Of a DNA stretch of 64,000 nt, positions 36,076 through 45,298 are shown piece after piece. Below the pieces are notes generated by a model. It saw nothing but the letters and a program-made list of their open reading frames with translations, had not been told where the DNA came from and made no database searches. The translations under genes were made by a program, and so were the position numbers. Each line of letters begins with the position of its first letter. The first letter of the stretch is position 1. This DNA comes from Polyangiaceae bacterium (lineage in GTDB: Bacteria > Myxococcota_A > Polyangia > Polyangiales > Polyangiaceae): positions 1,116,001 to 1,180,000 of the forward strand of contig JACKEB010000010.1 of NCBI GenBank assembly GCA_020633205.1, read 5' to 3'.

Positions 36076-36690
36076 CTAGGGATTGCTGCCGAACAGCTGG
36101 ATGCAGTTGGCGCGACAGTCCACATACTGCACGCAGTCGAGCTCGCCCTTGCAGCTGTCGTGGGAACCCGCGTAGCAGGCGCCGCCAGGCACGAGTTCGG
36201 GGAAGATGCACGCGTAACACTCCGGACTTCCCGCATCGCCGCCGCAGTAGTTCGGGCATTCCAGACTGCAGAGCTCTGGCCCAGCGCACACGCACTGCCG
36301 CGTGACCGGCGCGACGGCTTCCCAGGCCGCGTGAGCTTCACCGCAGCAGGCCAAGCACTCGCTGGTGCCACCGACCGCCTCGCAAGCGATGTCGTCGGGA
36401 CCGAGATTCAGAGTGGCTCCACCGCCCGCGGTTCCGCCCGCCCCCGCGCTGCTCCCACCCGTGCCCGTGCCGCCGCTGTTGTTCCCGGCACTGCCACCGC
36501 TGGCCACGCTGCCGCCGTTCCCAGCACTGCCGCCATTCTCAGCACTGCCGCCATTCTCAGCACTGCCGCCATTCTCAGCACTGCCACCGCTGCCAGCAGC
36601 ACCTGCGCTGCCTCCGGTTCCGCCCCCCCCGCTGCCACTCGAACCGCAGCCAACGAGCACCAGCACGCACGCCAAGCCAAGCCCCCGCAT
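36076..36690 (-). CDS. Gly/Ser-spacer Cys-rich lipoprotein
   Basis: About 204 residues: signal peptide ending in LVLVGC, a Gly/Ser/Ala/Asn spacer (about 22-95) with four GGSAENG-type repeats (DNA about 36520-36590), and a C-terminal domain of about 100 residues with sixteen Cys in CLACCG, CVCAGPELCSLEC, CYACIF, and CRANC arrangements. This domain form recurs in myxobacterial lipoproteins with no assigned activity. ATG 36690 starts the signal; an ATG at 36720 would add ten residues. Divergent from the FHA-AAA+ regulator. Confidence 0.78.
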   Translation of the reverse strand: MRGLGLACVLVLVGCGSSGSGGGGTGGSAGAAGSGGSAENGGSAENGGSAENGGSAGNGGSVASGGSAGNNSGGTGTGGSSAGAGGTAGGGATLNLGPDDIACEAVGGTSECLACCGEAHAAWEAVAPVTRQCVCAGPELCSLECPNYCGGDAGSPECYACIFPELVPGGACYAGSHDSCKGELDCVQYVDCRANCIQLFGSNP

Positions 36691-36780
36691 CGGAGTCAGC
36701 GTATCGAATGCACAGCGCAACCGCCACGCTTCGCTGACGGCGGATTGGAAAAGCGGCGAGCGGCTGGTAGGCTGCTTTGC

Positions 36781-38238
36781 GTGCCAGGCCCACCGTCTTC
36801 GCGTCGTGAGGATGCGACCACGGTCACCAACGTTGGACCGGAGTCAACCGCAACAGCTGATGCCGCGGTCCCCGCGCTCGTCCTGTGTTGGTCGCGCAGC
36901 GAGCCCCACCGGGTGGGTGAAGTGGGCTTCCCGGAGAGCGAAGGCGAGACCAGCTTCTTCGGCAGAGGCACTGGAAACGCAGGTGATCGCCGCCTGCTAT
37001 TCGCGCCTCAGCATCCCAACGCGCCCAGCGAAGCCCTGACGTTGCAAGGCAAGGGCATTTCCCGAGATCAGCTGCGCGTGACCCGAGAGGGAGATCGGCT
37101 GCGCATCGAGAACATCGGGCGCTGCGCTGCACAGCGCAACGGGGTTGACTTCCGCGCGGCACACTTCTCCATCGGCGACACGTTGCACCTCGACCGCCAG
37201 GTGCTGCTCTTGTGCGTGTCACGTGCGCCGGTCAGGCTGCGGCCACGCTTTTTTCCCGAGCGTGCTCTGGGTGAGTTTGGTCGGGGCGATGGCGTGGGTT
37301 TGATCGGGGAGAGTAGCGCCGTATGGGCGCTGAGAGACCGCGTCGCCTTCTGCGCGCTCGCGGATGAACACGTGCTAGTTCACGGCTCGAGCGGCACCGG
37401 TAAGGAGCTGGTCGCCTCCGCGGTGCACGAGCTATCTGAACGCCGGCGCGCACGCCTGGTGTCCCGCAACGCAGCGACGATTCCTAGCGGAATCGCAGCG
37501 GCAGAGCTCTTCGGCAACCGCAAAGACTACCCCAACGCGGGAGTGCCTGAGCGCGCCGGCTTGGTGGGTGAAGCGGATGGCTCGAGCTTGTTTCTGGATG
37601 AGCTGGGTGAGCTGCCGCCAGAGCTCCAGAGCCAGCTCTTGCGCTTTCTTGACTCGGGTGAATACACACGGCTCGGAGAAGATCGCGCGCGGCGCGCCGA
37701 CGTGCGCCTCGTGGCCGCGACGAATCGCGACCCCAGCGAGCTCAAGCACGATTTGTTCGCGCGCCTGAAGCTATCCATCGAGACCCCGGATCTGAACCAG
37801 CATCGCGAAGACATCCCGCTTCTAGCGCGAGACTTGGTGGCGCGGGCCGCCAAGCGCTCTCCCATGCTGGTGCAGCGCTTCGTCCGCGACACCAGCCGGG
37901 GACCCGAGTTCTACGTCAGTCCGCGCTTGATGGAGCGTCTGTTGCGTCACTCCTATCAGCTCCACGTGCGCGAGCTGGACGCGTTGCTCTGGCAAGCCAT
38001 GGCAGACGCGAGCGGTGACGAGCTCGATCTCTCAGAGGGCGTCGAGCAGCGTCTGAGCGGCGAAGGCGAAGGTGGCGCAGCAGGCGAGGTCGGGAGCGAA
38101 GACATCGACGCCGAGCGACTGCGGGAGGTGCTGAGCGCCGTGCGGGGCAACAAGACCGAAGCGGCGAAGCAGCTGGGGCTCACGAGCCGCTTCGCGCTGT
38201 ATCGCTTGATGAAGCGCTTGAACGTAGACGCCCAGTAG
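36781..38238 (+). CDS. FHA-AAA+ transcription regulator, NtrC-like but without GAFTGA
   Basis: About 485 residues from GTG 36781. Residues about 45-145 are an FHA-type phosphothreonine-binding domain (FFGRGTG ... GKGISRDQLRV). Residues about 175-400 form the AAA+ core of sigma-54 activators: Walker A GSSGTGKE (about 203), ELFG, Walker B LFLDELGELPPELQ, sensor I RLVAATNRD. The C-terminus is a Fis-type helix-turn-helix (NKTEAAKQLGLTSRFALYRL). Where true activators have GAFTGA between ELFG and the Walker B strand, this protein reads RKDYPNAGVPERAG. Without that loop it is unlikely to remodel sigma-54. The frame is open far upstream but that region is the antisense of the lipoprotein gene. Confidence 0.85.
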   Translation: MPGPPSSRREDATTVTNVGPESTATADAAVPALVLCWSRSEPHRVGEVGFPESEGETSFFGRGTGNAGDRRLLFAPQHPNAPSEALTLQGKGISRDQLRVTREGDRLRIENIGRCAAQRNGVDFRAAHFSIGDTLHLDRQVLLLCVSRAPVRLRPRFFPERALGEFGRGDGVGLIGESSAVWALRDRVAFCALADEHVLVHGSSGTGKELVASAVHELSERRRARLVSRNAATIPSGIAAAELFGNRKDYPNAGVPERAGLVGEADGSSLFLDELGELPPELQSQLLRFLDSGEYTRLGEDRARRADVRLVAATNRDPSELKHDLFARLKLSIETPDLNQHREDIPLLARDLVARAAKRSPMLVQRFVRDTSRGPEFYVSPRLMERLLRHSYQLHVRELDALLWQAMADASGDELDLSEGVEQRLSGEGEGGAAGEVGSEDIDAERLREVLSAVRGNKTEAAKQLGLTSRFALYRLMKRLNVDAQ

Positions 38239-41200
38239 CCGCCCGTTCGATCAGCGCGCAGTGTTCAGTCACCTGGGTCAGGAAGCGTTTCCTCGCGGGT
38301 TCAGAGGCGATGGCTCGTGCACGCTGTTCGAGTTCGCTCGCGGCGTGCGCCGCCAGCGCCAAGGCTTTCTCAGTGTATCCAAGCGCTTCGCACAGCTCGC
38401 AGCACACGAGCTGCAGCAACGCACGCCCCTCTTCGAACTCGGTACCTGCCTCGAACAACTCGGCGGCGCGTCGCTCGACGTCAACCATCGTCGCGCTGTC
38501 GGAGCGCGCGAGCGCGGCACGCCCCAGCGCCGCAAGCGCCAGACCGAAGAGCGGCGGAAAGGGCTCGAGCAGCGACTCGGCGCGCTCTGCGGCAGCGTGG
38601 GCCTCCTTGATTTCGCCGGCCTTGAGATGAAGCTGCGCCAAGTACGCCCAGCACGCCCCACTGAGTCGCGGATCGTCAGCAAAGGCAGCAAGCGCTGCCT
38701 GCTCCACTTCGATGCCGCGACGCAGCTCCCCAAGCTCACCAAGCACCGGCCCCCAGATGCACAGGAGCCAGGCGCGCACGTGGGTGTAGCCACGTTGCTC
38801 CGCCTCCCGATGGGCGGCCTCGATGCTCGCGTTGGCGATCGCAAAGTCGCCGAGCAACGACTGACAAAAGCCGATCTCGCCGCGCGTCGCACAAGCCGCG
38901 TGGCGCATTCCAAGCTGCTCGTACACCGCGAGCGCCACCTGCCAGTACCCGAGCTGTTCCGAATAGTCCCCCGCGTTGAGCGCGAGCACCGCCTGCAGAC
39001 TTGCAAGCTCACCGCGAACGTCGAGTTCCAGCGCGGACGGCTCAGGGAGCTCGCTGATGGCGCGCGTAGCCTCGACCGACTCCCCCAGGCGCACGAACTC
39101 CCGCGCCAGCTGACACGCAAGCCAGGGGTCACCACGACACTCGGTGCGGAGCTGACGTAGTTGCTCCGCGTCTGCCAAGCGCCCCGCAGACTGTACCAAT
39201 AAAGCGAGAGCACGCCGGCGCTGGGCGTCGGAGAGCTGTTCCGCGCGGAGCGCACGGCTCGCGGCTTCTCGCGCGGCCCCCATGTGGCCCCCCCAGAGTT
39301 CGAGTTCTGCTTCGAGCCACGCAGCGCGTCCAATGTCTTCGAAAGCGGGATCCCCGGCGCGCTCAAGCTGAACCCGCGCGCTCGTGAGGTCGCTAGCTAG
39401 CACCGCGGCTTCTGCCGCGTGAATCCACCAGTGACTCGCACGGCGCTCCTCCCCCCCAAATTCGAAGTGTTGAGCCAGCACGCCAGGAGGCGCACCGTTT
39501 GTTTCCTCAAGGAATAGGCCTGCGAGGCGATGTCCTCGCTCACGGTTCGGAGCGGTGAACGACGCGTATGCTGCCTCCCGCCAAAGGTCGTGGCGAAACT
39601 CCAGAGCGCCTGCGCCTCGCTGCTGAGAAGGCGCGATCACTCCTCGCTCTTGCAAGTGGGACAGCCGCTCGTCCAAGCGCACACCGGCGATCTGCGTGCC
39701 GAGCAAGGGAGGCAACGCCCGGCGCTCGAAATCGCGGCCATAGACCGAGGCGGCACGTAGGATCTGACGGTCGAGCTCGATCAGGCTTCCGAAGCGCGCT
39801 TGCAACATCGCGAGCACCGTCGGTGCAGCACCTTGCTCGGCTCCCTCGGCGCGTGCCCGCGCGAGTTCCTCGAGGAACAGCGGATTGCCCTCCGCCTGCT
39901 GCACCAAGCCAGCGATCTCCGCAGGTGATCCGCTGACCATCGAGCCCACGAGCTCCTGCGCCGCGCCGTCCTCGAGCGGCGGAACATCGAGCGCGCTGAG
40001 ATGCTGCTCGAGCGCCGAGCCCGGTCGGGCGAGCCACACCAAGCGCAGCTCTCGAGGTGTTGGAGCCTGGAGTAGCCGGAGCGATACGGGGTCGCACCAC
40101 TGCGCATCATCCAAGAACAGCGCGAGCGGCTGCACGCGCTGCTCCGCATCGAGCCAGGCGTGCCACGCATCGGTCAAAGCCTCCTCGAAGAGCGCCGGTT
40201 CCCGCTCCACAGCGCGCGGAACGGTGTGGACACTTGGGGCGCGCAGGGCGTGGCAGAGCAACGCGGTGTAGGCGTGTGCCGTCTCTTGAGGAATTAAATC
40301 CTCAAGGAAACGCGCTTGCAGTAGCGCCTCGACATCCGCGGGCTCAGTAGCGAGCGCCTCGAGCATCAGTCGACCAAACGCGGCATAGGGCACGCCTCGA
40401 GACAGCTCCGAGGCGCGCGCCAGCGCCACCCGCCAGCCCTGGTTTTGCCAGCGCAACGCCAGCGCCCGGGCGAGGTGGGACTTGCCAATCCCAGCAGGCC
40501 CACGCAGGAGCAACGGTGAGCCGTCGTGGAGCTGCGCTTCGCAGCGGGAGAGCAACGGCGCGCGCCCGAAACTCTTTTCCGCAGGGTTTACTGGATCGCC
40601 CAAGGACAGCAGGCGCCGCCCGTCAGCGGTCAATGCGGCTCCACCTCGCAACAGACGGGCGCTCAACTCATCCACCAACGGCGCTCCGCCGACCTGCCCC
40701 TCGAGCTGCGCGACGGCGACGTCGACGGCGCCGCCTACCGGCCGGCGTTTGGACACGTCTGCGGAACCCGTGGCGAGGGAGATCGCCAAATCAGGCTCCA
40801 GCGCATGGAGCGCCAGGGCGCACTCCGCGGCGCGGCGCACGCAATCCGATGCCTCCCCCACCCCAGCTAGGCACAAGAGCTGAGTGCCGTCGGCCAAGAT
40901 TTCGAGGTCTGCTCCCGCCCGATCCGCAAGCTGCTCCAGGGTGCGTGGGTCGCTGTCGAGTTGAGTGACGGTCTCGCTGTCACCCGTGGTCGCGACGACG
41001 ATCACGCTGACGAGCTGGAGCTCGCCTGCTTCAAGGCGCGTATCCTCACGGATTCTAACGGGAGCGGGGCGCGGCAGCGCTTGTCCCTCGAGGACACGCA
41101 GTAGCGCGGCCGCGCTCTCGGGTCGCTCAGCGGGCCGCTTCTGCAAGAGCTGTGCGATGGCCTCGTCGAGCGCCTCGGGAACATCTGGGCGGAACTCTCG

Positions 41201-41875
41201 GGCGCGCGGCACGTCGTCGAGCACGACGCGAGCCAGGGTCGCCACGCGATGTAGGCCAGCGAATGCGGCGCGCCCCGTCGCGGCCTCGAACAGCACACAG
41301 CCGAGAGCGAACAAGTCTGCACGCGCGTCGACGGGAGCACCGCGCGCCTGCTCAGGCGCCATGTAACCAGGAGTCCCCGCGGGCCCACGCAGTTGTTCAG
41401 CCCCCGCCGCACCGACAATGCCAAAGTCGATGAGCACCAGCCGCCCATCGGGCTCCCGCAGCACGTTGCTCGGCTTCAAGTCGCGGTGCACGAGCCCGGC
41501 TGCGTGAACCGCGACCAACGCGCGCGCGAGCTGCCGGCCCCACTCGAGAGCATCTCGCGGGGAGCTACCGCGCTCACGCAGGTGGCGCGCGAGATCGACC
41601 CCCTCGAGCCACTCGAGCGCAAGCCAGCCTACGTCATCCTGAGCGCCGTGAGCCAACAGCCGCACGACGCCGGAGTGCTGCACGGCCTGCAGCGCGCTTG
41701 CTTCCGCGCGAAACCGCTCGTGAGCAGCCAGGCCGGCGAGCGCGACGACCTTGAGCGCGACCGCTTCGCCCCCTGGCGCCAGGGCGCGGTACACGGCGCC
41801 CATGCCCCCTGCGCCGGCGACCCGCTCGATGCAATAGCCCTCAAGCTCGTCACCAGGGGCGAGATCCGGGGGCAT
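38180..41875 (-). CDS. Ser/Thr protein kinase with AAA-type ATPase and TPR regions
   Basis: A 1231-residue signalling protein. Residues 10-275 are a Hanks-type kinase: GAGGMG loop, ALKVV lysine, HRDLKPSN catalytic loop, DFG as LIDFGIVG, and APE as MAPEQ. Residues about 285-440 resemble a degenerate class III nucleotidyl-cyclase domain without the metal-binding Asp pair. Then an AAA/STAND-like ATPase: Walker A RGPAGIGKSH, Walker B LALFLDDAQW. From about 780 to the end there are helical TPR-type repeats. This architecture is common in myxobacteria. Start ATG 41875. Its 3' end overlaps the convergent regulator gene by 59 bp; both C-termini look genuine, and FHA domains bind phosphothreonine, so the pairing may be functional. 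Confidence 0.87.
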   Translation of the reverse strand: MPPDLAPGDELEGYCIERVAGAGGMGAVYRALAPGGEAVALKVVALAGLAAHERFRAEASALQAVQHSGVVRLLAHGAQDDVGWLALEWLEGVDLARHLRERGSSPRDALEWGRQLARALVAVHAAGLVHRDLKPSNVLREPDGRLVLIDFGIVGAAGAEQLRGPAGTPGYMAPEQARGAPVDARADLFALGCVLFEAATGRAAFAGLHRVATLARVVLDDVPRAREFRPDVPEALDEAIAQLLQKRPAERPESAAALLRVLEGQALPRPAPVRIREDTRLEAGELQLVSVIVVATTGDSETVTQLDSDPRTLEQLADRAGADLEILADGTQLLCLAGVGEASDCVRRAAECALALHALEPDLAISLATGSADVSKRRPVGGAVDVAVAQLEGQVGGAPLVDELSARLLRGGAALTADGRRLLSLGDPVNPAEKSFGRAPLLSRCEAQLHDGSPLLLRGPAGIGKSHLARALALRWQNQGWRVALARASELSRGVPYAAFGRLMLEALATEPADVEALLQARFLEDLIPQETAHAYTALLCHALRAPSVHTVPRAVEREPALFEEALTDAWHAWLDAEQRVQPLALFLDDAQWCDPVSLRLLQAPTPRELRLVWLARPGSALEQHLSALDVPPLEDGAAQELVGSMVSGSPAEIAGLVQQAEGNPLFLEELARARAEGAEQGAAPTVLAMLQARFGSLIELDRQILRAASVYGRDFERRALPPLLGTQIAGVRLDERLSHLQERGVIAPSQQRGAGALEFRHDLWREAAYASFTAPNRERGHRLAGLFLEETNGAPPGVLAQHFEFGGEERRASHWWIHAAEAAVLASDLTSARVQLERAGDPAFEDIGRAAWLEAELELWGGHMGAAREAASRALRAEQLSDAQRRRALALLVQSAGRLADAEQLRQLRTECRGDPWLACQLAREFVRLGESVEATRAISELPEPSALELDVRGELASLQAVLALNAGDYSEQLGYWQVALAVYEQLGMRHAACATRGEIGFCQSLLGDFAIANASIEAAHREAEQRGYTHVRAWLLCIWGPVLGELGELRRGIEVEQAALAAFADDPRLSGACWAYLAQLHLKAGEIKEAHAAAERAESLLEPFPPLFGLALAALGRAALARSDSATMVDVERRAAELFEAGTEFEEGRALLQLVCCELCEALGYTEKALALAAHAASELEQRARAIASEPARKRFLTQVTEHCALIERAATGRLRSSASSSDTARSGS

Positions 41876-41913
41876 CCAGCTAGCCTACAGGCTAGCCGGA
41901 GCCCCGCGAAGGC

Positions 41914-42969
41914 TCAGTACTTCCACATGATTCGATAGTTGTTTTCGGCGGTCGCGGAGTTCACCCCGGGGACCTTACAGAGCTTGTCGTTTTCACGCAC
42001 GTAGCCGATCTTGCTTTGGTTCGCGAACTGCTTGCACATATAGACGCGCTGATAAGGCTCACTGCCGTCGGACACACGCAGGCCCCGCGACCACAACTGA
42101 CTGCTGCCCGGTTGCCAGTTCGCCGACCAGCGCGGCCCAGGAGTCTTGGGCGCGTAGAAGAGGTCGAACGTCGTGAAGCCCTTTAGACCATTGAGCGTCG
42201 GTGCGCGACACACGTAGAGTCCGTTCGTACGCTCGAGGATACCCGCGAAGGAGGAGCTGCCGTCCTTCACGCGGCAGAGTTCGTGGTACCCCACCTCACC
42301 GAATACGTACATCGGAAGCTCGCTGGTCGACGGGGTGATGCTCCCCGGCGACCACCAGGCGTTGGCGTTCGGCAGGTTTGGGTTGTGCTTGAACTTGAAC
42401 ACACCCCAGTTCGTCACGCCCACGGTGCTGCCCATCACTTTGATGAAGCACTTGTCAGGCATCTGCCCGGCGGGAGTTGGAGTCATTACACCGGGCACTT
42501 GCTGGCCATCGCCGAGGATGGCGTAGCAGAGCGCTCGGCGATTCAGGCCCTGCTTGAAGCGCAACGTGAGCGCCGAGATTTGCCCACGCTGGGCGGCGTA
42601 AGCTTTCGTTTCCGTGGTGTAATACGTCGGGTTGTTGATCACCGAACCGTTCGCAGGGCACTTCACGCGCCACTTGCTGTTCGCGTACTCGGGATAGCCC
42701 GTGTAGATCACGTCATCGGTGCCCTTGCAGATCGGGTTCAGGGTGTATCCACCATTCGCCTTCGGCGTACGGATCCCAAGGAACGGCGCGTTGTCTTTCA
42801 GCCTCCCATTCAGAACGTAGGAGGGCGAGACGATCGGGTCCTTCACCCAGCTCAGAGGCTTCAGCGGACCCGCGGCGGCGACTCCCGAAATCGTCAGCGC
42901 CGCCGAGGCAGCGAGCCCGGCGAGGGCGAAGGTCTTCAGAGGCCTGGCGGATCGGGTCAGTCGCTTCAT
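41914..42969 (-). CDS. Secreted Cys-containing protein, possibly DM9-like
   Basis: A 351-residue protein with a Sec signal peptide ending near ISGVAAAG. The mature part has recurring units such as YHELCRVKDGSSSFAGILER...GLYVCRAP and RVYMCKQFANQSKIGYVREN, with paired Cys and a Tyr-x-Cys-Arg/Lys phrase. These recall DM9/DUF3421 repeats of secreted sugar-binding proteins, but the similarity is weak. No lipobox. ATG 42969 is preceded by TGGAG. It lies alone, divergent from the metallopeptidase operon. Confidence 0.65.
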   Translation of the reverse strand: MKRLTRSARPLKTFALAGLAASAALTISGVAAAGPLKPLSWVKDPIVSPSYVLNGRLKDNAPFLGIRTPKANGGYTLNPICKGTDDVIYTGYPEYANSKWRVKCPANGSVINNPTYYTTETKAYAAQRGQISALTLRFKQGLNRRALCYAILGDGQQVPGVMTPTPAGQMPDKCFIKVMGSTVGVTNWGVFKFKHNPNLPNANAWWSPGSITPSTSELPMYVFGEVGYHELCRVKDGSSSFAGILERTNGLYVCRAPTLNGLKGFTTFDLFYAPKTPGPRWSANWQPGSSQLWSRGLRVSDGSEPYQRVYMCKQFANQSKIGYVRENDKLCKVPGVNSATAENNYRIMWKY

Positions 42970-43220
42970 CTAAGTTTGCTCCAGTCAGAGGTCGGGGGTT
43001 CCTCTCCCGGGTCCAAGCGACCGGGGAGAGGGTGATGCCTTGACTAGAGCAAGCGATGTGCCGCTCACGTTGTCGCGAAATCGAGCTAAATTCAGCTTCA
43101 ACTTGCGACTGTGCGGCGTGCGGCGTGCGCACGACCCGTGCGAACGCACGCGCGGGAAAACAGCGCAAACAGTCTCCGCAGCAGCGTGGAGTGAGCTAGC
43201 GTGTTTGGGGGTGAGGCGCC

Positions 43221-43982
43221 TTGCTTAGATACATCGTCCGTCGCTACCTGCCGTTTTTGCTGCTCCCGGCACTCCACGGCTGCGTCCCCGTTTTCGGCAC
43301 GCCGCTCTCTCTCCCCCCCAAGCTCGAAGCGCAGAGAGACAGCTACGAAGCCGATCTGAACCTCGCGTTTGCGAGCGTGAACCGCTTCGCGGCGAAGTAC
43401 GACTGGGGCATCAAGGCGGAAGATCTGGTCGTCGATTGGGAGGTGTTCGAGACCCAAGGCGCGCTGTGGCGGCGCATCTTGGAGATCGAGGGACTGCCGG
43501 CGAACACACCGCTGCCGACGACCGGGCTATCGGCGACGCTTGAAGAGGGGCACCTCTTGGCAGTGTCTCCGACGGAATACCAGCGGCTGCACCCGGAGTA
43601 CGAGCACGGCGACTCGGCCTGGCCGGAGCTCTTGGCTCACGAGCTGGTGCACGGGCTGCACGTCGCGGTTCTTCACGGAAACGCTGACGCGATGGGACCG
43701 ACCTGGTTCTTCGAAGGCTTGGCGGTGGTCGGGTCGGGACAGCCGTTTGGGCAAGGGCGGAGCTTCGACTCGAATCGCGCAGCCCTTGCGGCCCTGAAAG
43801 AACCCTCCGATCCGCGCGCAGGGAGCTACGCCACGTACGCCGCCGTCGTACGCTATTTCATGACCAAAGTGCCCCTACCAGAGCTAATTGAGCGGGCAAA
43901 GGACGCGAATTTCGAGCAGTGGCTGACTACTCGTCAGGTGGCCTTGTTAAGTCCCGAGCGCTCCCATAAATTGACACGCTGA
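43221..43982 (+). CDS. Zinc metallopeptidase lipoprotein (HExxH)
   Basis: A 253-residue lipoprotein: signal peptide LPFLLLPALHGC, then a gluzincin-type metalloprotease core with HELVH (zinc ligands and catalytic Glu, about residue 140) in LLAHELVHGLH, and a third ligand candidate Glu in TWFFEGLAVVGSG about 25 residues later. The compact length suggests a minimal protease. Start is TTG 43221 after GGGGTGAGG. It heads a three-gene operon with two lipoproteins, overlapping the second by one base (TGATG). Substrate unknown; a role in processing surface lipoproteins or peptidoglycan is possible. Confidence 0.8.
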   Translation: MLRYIVRRYLPFLLLPALHGCVPVFGTPLSLPPKLEAQRDSYEADLNLAFASVNRFAAKYDWGIKAEDLVVDWEVFETQGALWRRILEIEGLPANTPLPTTGLSATLEEGHLLAVSPTEYQRLHPEYEHGDSAWPELLAHELVHGLHVAVLHGNADAMGPTWFFEGLAVVGSGQPFGQGRSFDSNRAALAALKEPSDPRAGSYATYAAVVRYFMTKVPLPELIERAKDANFEQWLTTRQVALLSPERSHKLTR

Positions 43983-44629
43983 TGCTTCGCTTTGCGGTCT
44001 CCGCCGTCCTCATCGCACTCGCCCTCGGCTGTTCTTCATCGTCGACGACGACTGGCGACTGCACCAGCGGGGAGACCCGTCAGTGCGCCTGCGGTGGCGC
44101 CCAGGTCGGAGTCCAGACCTGTGGGGACAACGGCAAGTACGGCAGCTGCGAACAATGCGTGGATCCCAGCGGCGGAGGTAGCGGCGGTACTGGAAACAGC
44201 GGCGGTACCGGAAACAGCGGCGGCTCGAGTGGCGGCGGCGGCAATGGTGGTCTGGGTGCGGGCAACCCCAATGACTGCCCCGGCCAGGCGCTGATCTTGA
44301 GCGGCAGCCCAGCGACGGTCAGCATCACCGGCGATTTCGCGAACCACGCGGACATCGTGCAGCCCTACTGCCAGTTCAGCGAAGGCATGCGAACCGCCGT
44401 GTACAGCCTCACGCCCTCCTCCCCTGGTGGAATGACGATCCGCCTCGATCCCGAGAGCGACGCGCGACTCACCGTCAGCGTCCGCCAAGGCGACTGCGAA
44501 GATGAGAACGCCGAGTTCGCCTGCGAGATCGGACGCGACCTGAACGTCTCGGTGAAGGCGAACACCGAGTACTTCATCATCGTGTCTGGGGACCGCGTCC
44601 CCTACACCCTGACCGTCACGTTGCCGTGA
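43982..44629 (+). CDS. Lipoprotein with Gly/Ser spacer and PPC-like beta-sandwich
   Basis: A 215-residue lipoprotein: lipobox LALGC, a small Cys motif (CTSGETRQCACGG, then CGDNGKYGSCEQC), a Gly/Ser/Asn spacer (about 65-90) and a C-terminal domain of about 115 residues resembling pre-peptidase C-terminal (PPC) beta-sandwiches: AVYSLTPSSPGGMTIRLDP, TEYFIIVSGDRVPYTLTV. PPC domains often accompany secreted proteases and are removed or bind substrate. That agrees with the metallopeptidase gene it overlaps. Its own stop overlaps the next start by 4 bp (GTGA). Confidence 0.77.
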   Translation: MLRFAVSAVLIALALGCSSSSTTTGDCTSGETRQCACGGAQVGVQTCGDNGKYGSCEQCVDPSGGGSGGTGNSGGTGNSGGSSGGGGNGGLGAGNPNDCPGQALILSGSPATVSITGDFANHADIVQPYCQFSEGMRTAVYSLTPSSPGGMTIRLDPESDARLTVSVRQGDCEDENAEFACEIGRDLNVSVKANTEYFIIVSGDRVPYTLTVTLP

Positions 44630-45219
44630 GGATCTATCTTCAGTTTGGGCGTTGGAGCGCGTACGTCGTGCTGGCCCCCCTATTGATGGCTTGCTCGAAA
44701 GAGCCAGCACATCCCGACGCTCCCGCCGGTTCGGTGATCGCCGCGACCTCCAGCATGCCGGCACCTTCGGTGTCCGCGGCTGCCTCCGCAAGCGGCGGCG
44801 GAGCTGCATCTGGCGATGCCGCGGGGAATTGTCACCCGACGGACCCCAAGCTCGCGAAGTTCTGGAAGCCGCTGACCGCGACCGAGCTGAACGACTTGCT
44901 GAAAGGGCACGTGGATGGTGCGGCGCGCCCGCGAGCGGGTTGTGCGCTTGGCGCCTTCATGTCCACGACCAACATCCTGAGCTTCGAGGCGTCGGCGCCG
45001 CCCAAGCTCCTGCCGCTGGAGGCGCGCTGGAAGGGCGGTGACAAGGGAAAGAAAGCACCGCCCTTGGTGCCGAACCTAGCGGGAGTGCTGCCGAAGCTGG
45101 ATTCCGCGACGCCCCTCGTCGAGGAGGACTTCGAGGACGGCGAAGGGAATTTCTTCACGCGCCGCGTATATCGAGCGAGCGACGGCAGCTACTTCTTGGT
45201 GCTCGACTACGCGGGCTAA
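44626..45219 (+). CDS. Lipoprotein of unknown function
   Basis: A 197-residue lipoprotein, third gene of the metallopeptidase operon. Start GTG 44626, translationally coupled to the previous gene. The signal ends in LAPLLMAC. A short Ala/Ser/Gly spacer is followed by a domain of about 130 residues with two Cys (CHPTDP, GCALGAF) and a conserved-looking acidic end (EEDFEDGEGNFFTRRVYR). I do not recognise the family; it may be a substrate or partner of the upstream protease. Confidence 0.7.
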   Translation: MRIYLQFGRWSAYVVLAPLLMACSKEPAHPDAPAGSVIAATSSMPAPSVSAAASASGGGAASGDAAGNCHPTDPKLAKFWKPLTATELNDLLKGHVDGAARPRAGCALGAFMSTTNILSFEASAPPKLLPLEARWKGGDKGKKAPPLVPNLAGVLPKLDSATPLVEEDFEDGEGNFFTRRVYRASDGSYFLVLDYAG

Positions 45220-45298
45220 CAGTACCTCACGGAAGCACGCCGGGCGAGGAACAGTTGGGTCGAACTGCCGTGAGCCAAGAGCTTGCTAGGACGTTCAG

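Noticed and set aside
36160..36780. Long N-terminal extension of the FHA-AAA+ regulator
   Set aside because: This part is antisense to the Cys-rich lipoprotein gene and translates as Ala/Thr repeats, so the gene is started at GTG 36781.
38261..39160. 299-codon plus-strand frame
   Set aside because: Antisense to the TPR region of the kinase gene; high GC produces such long shadows throughout the window.
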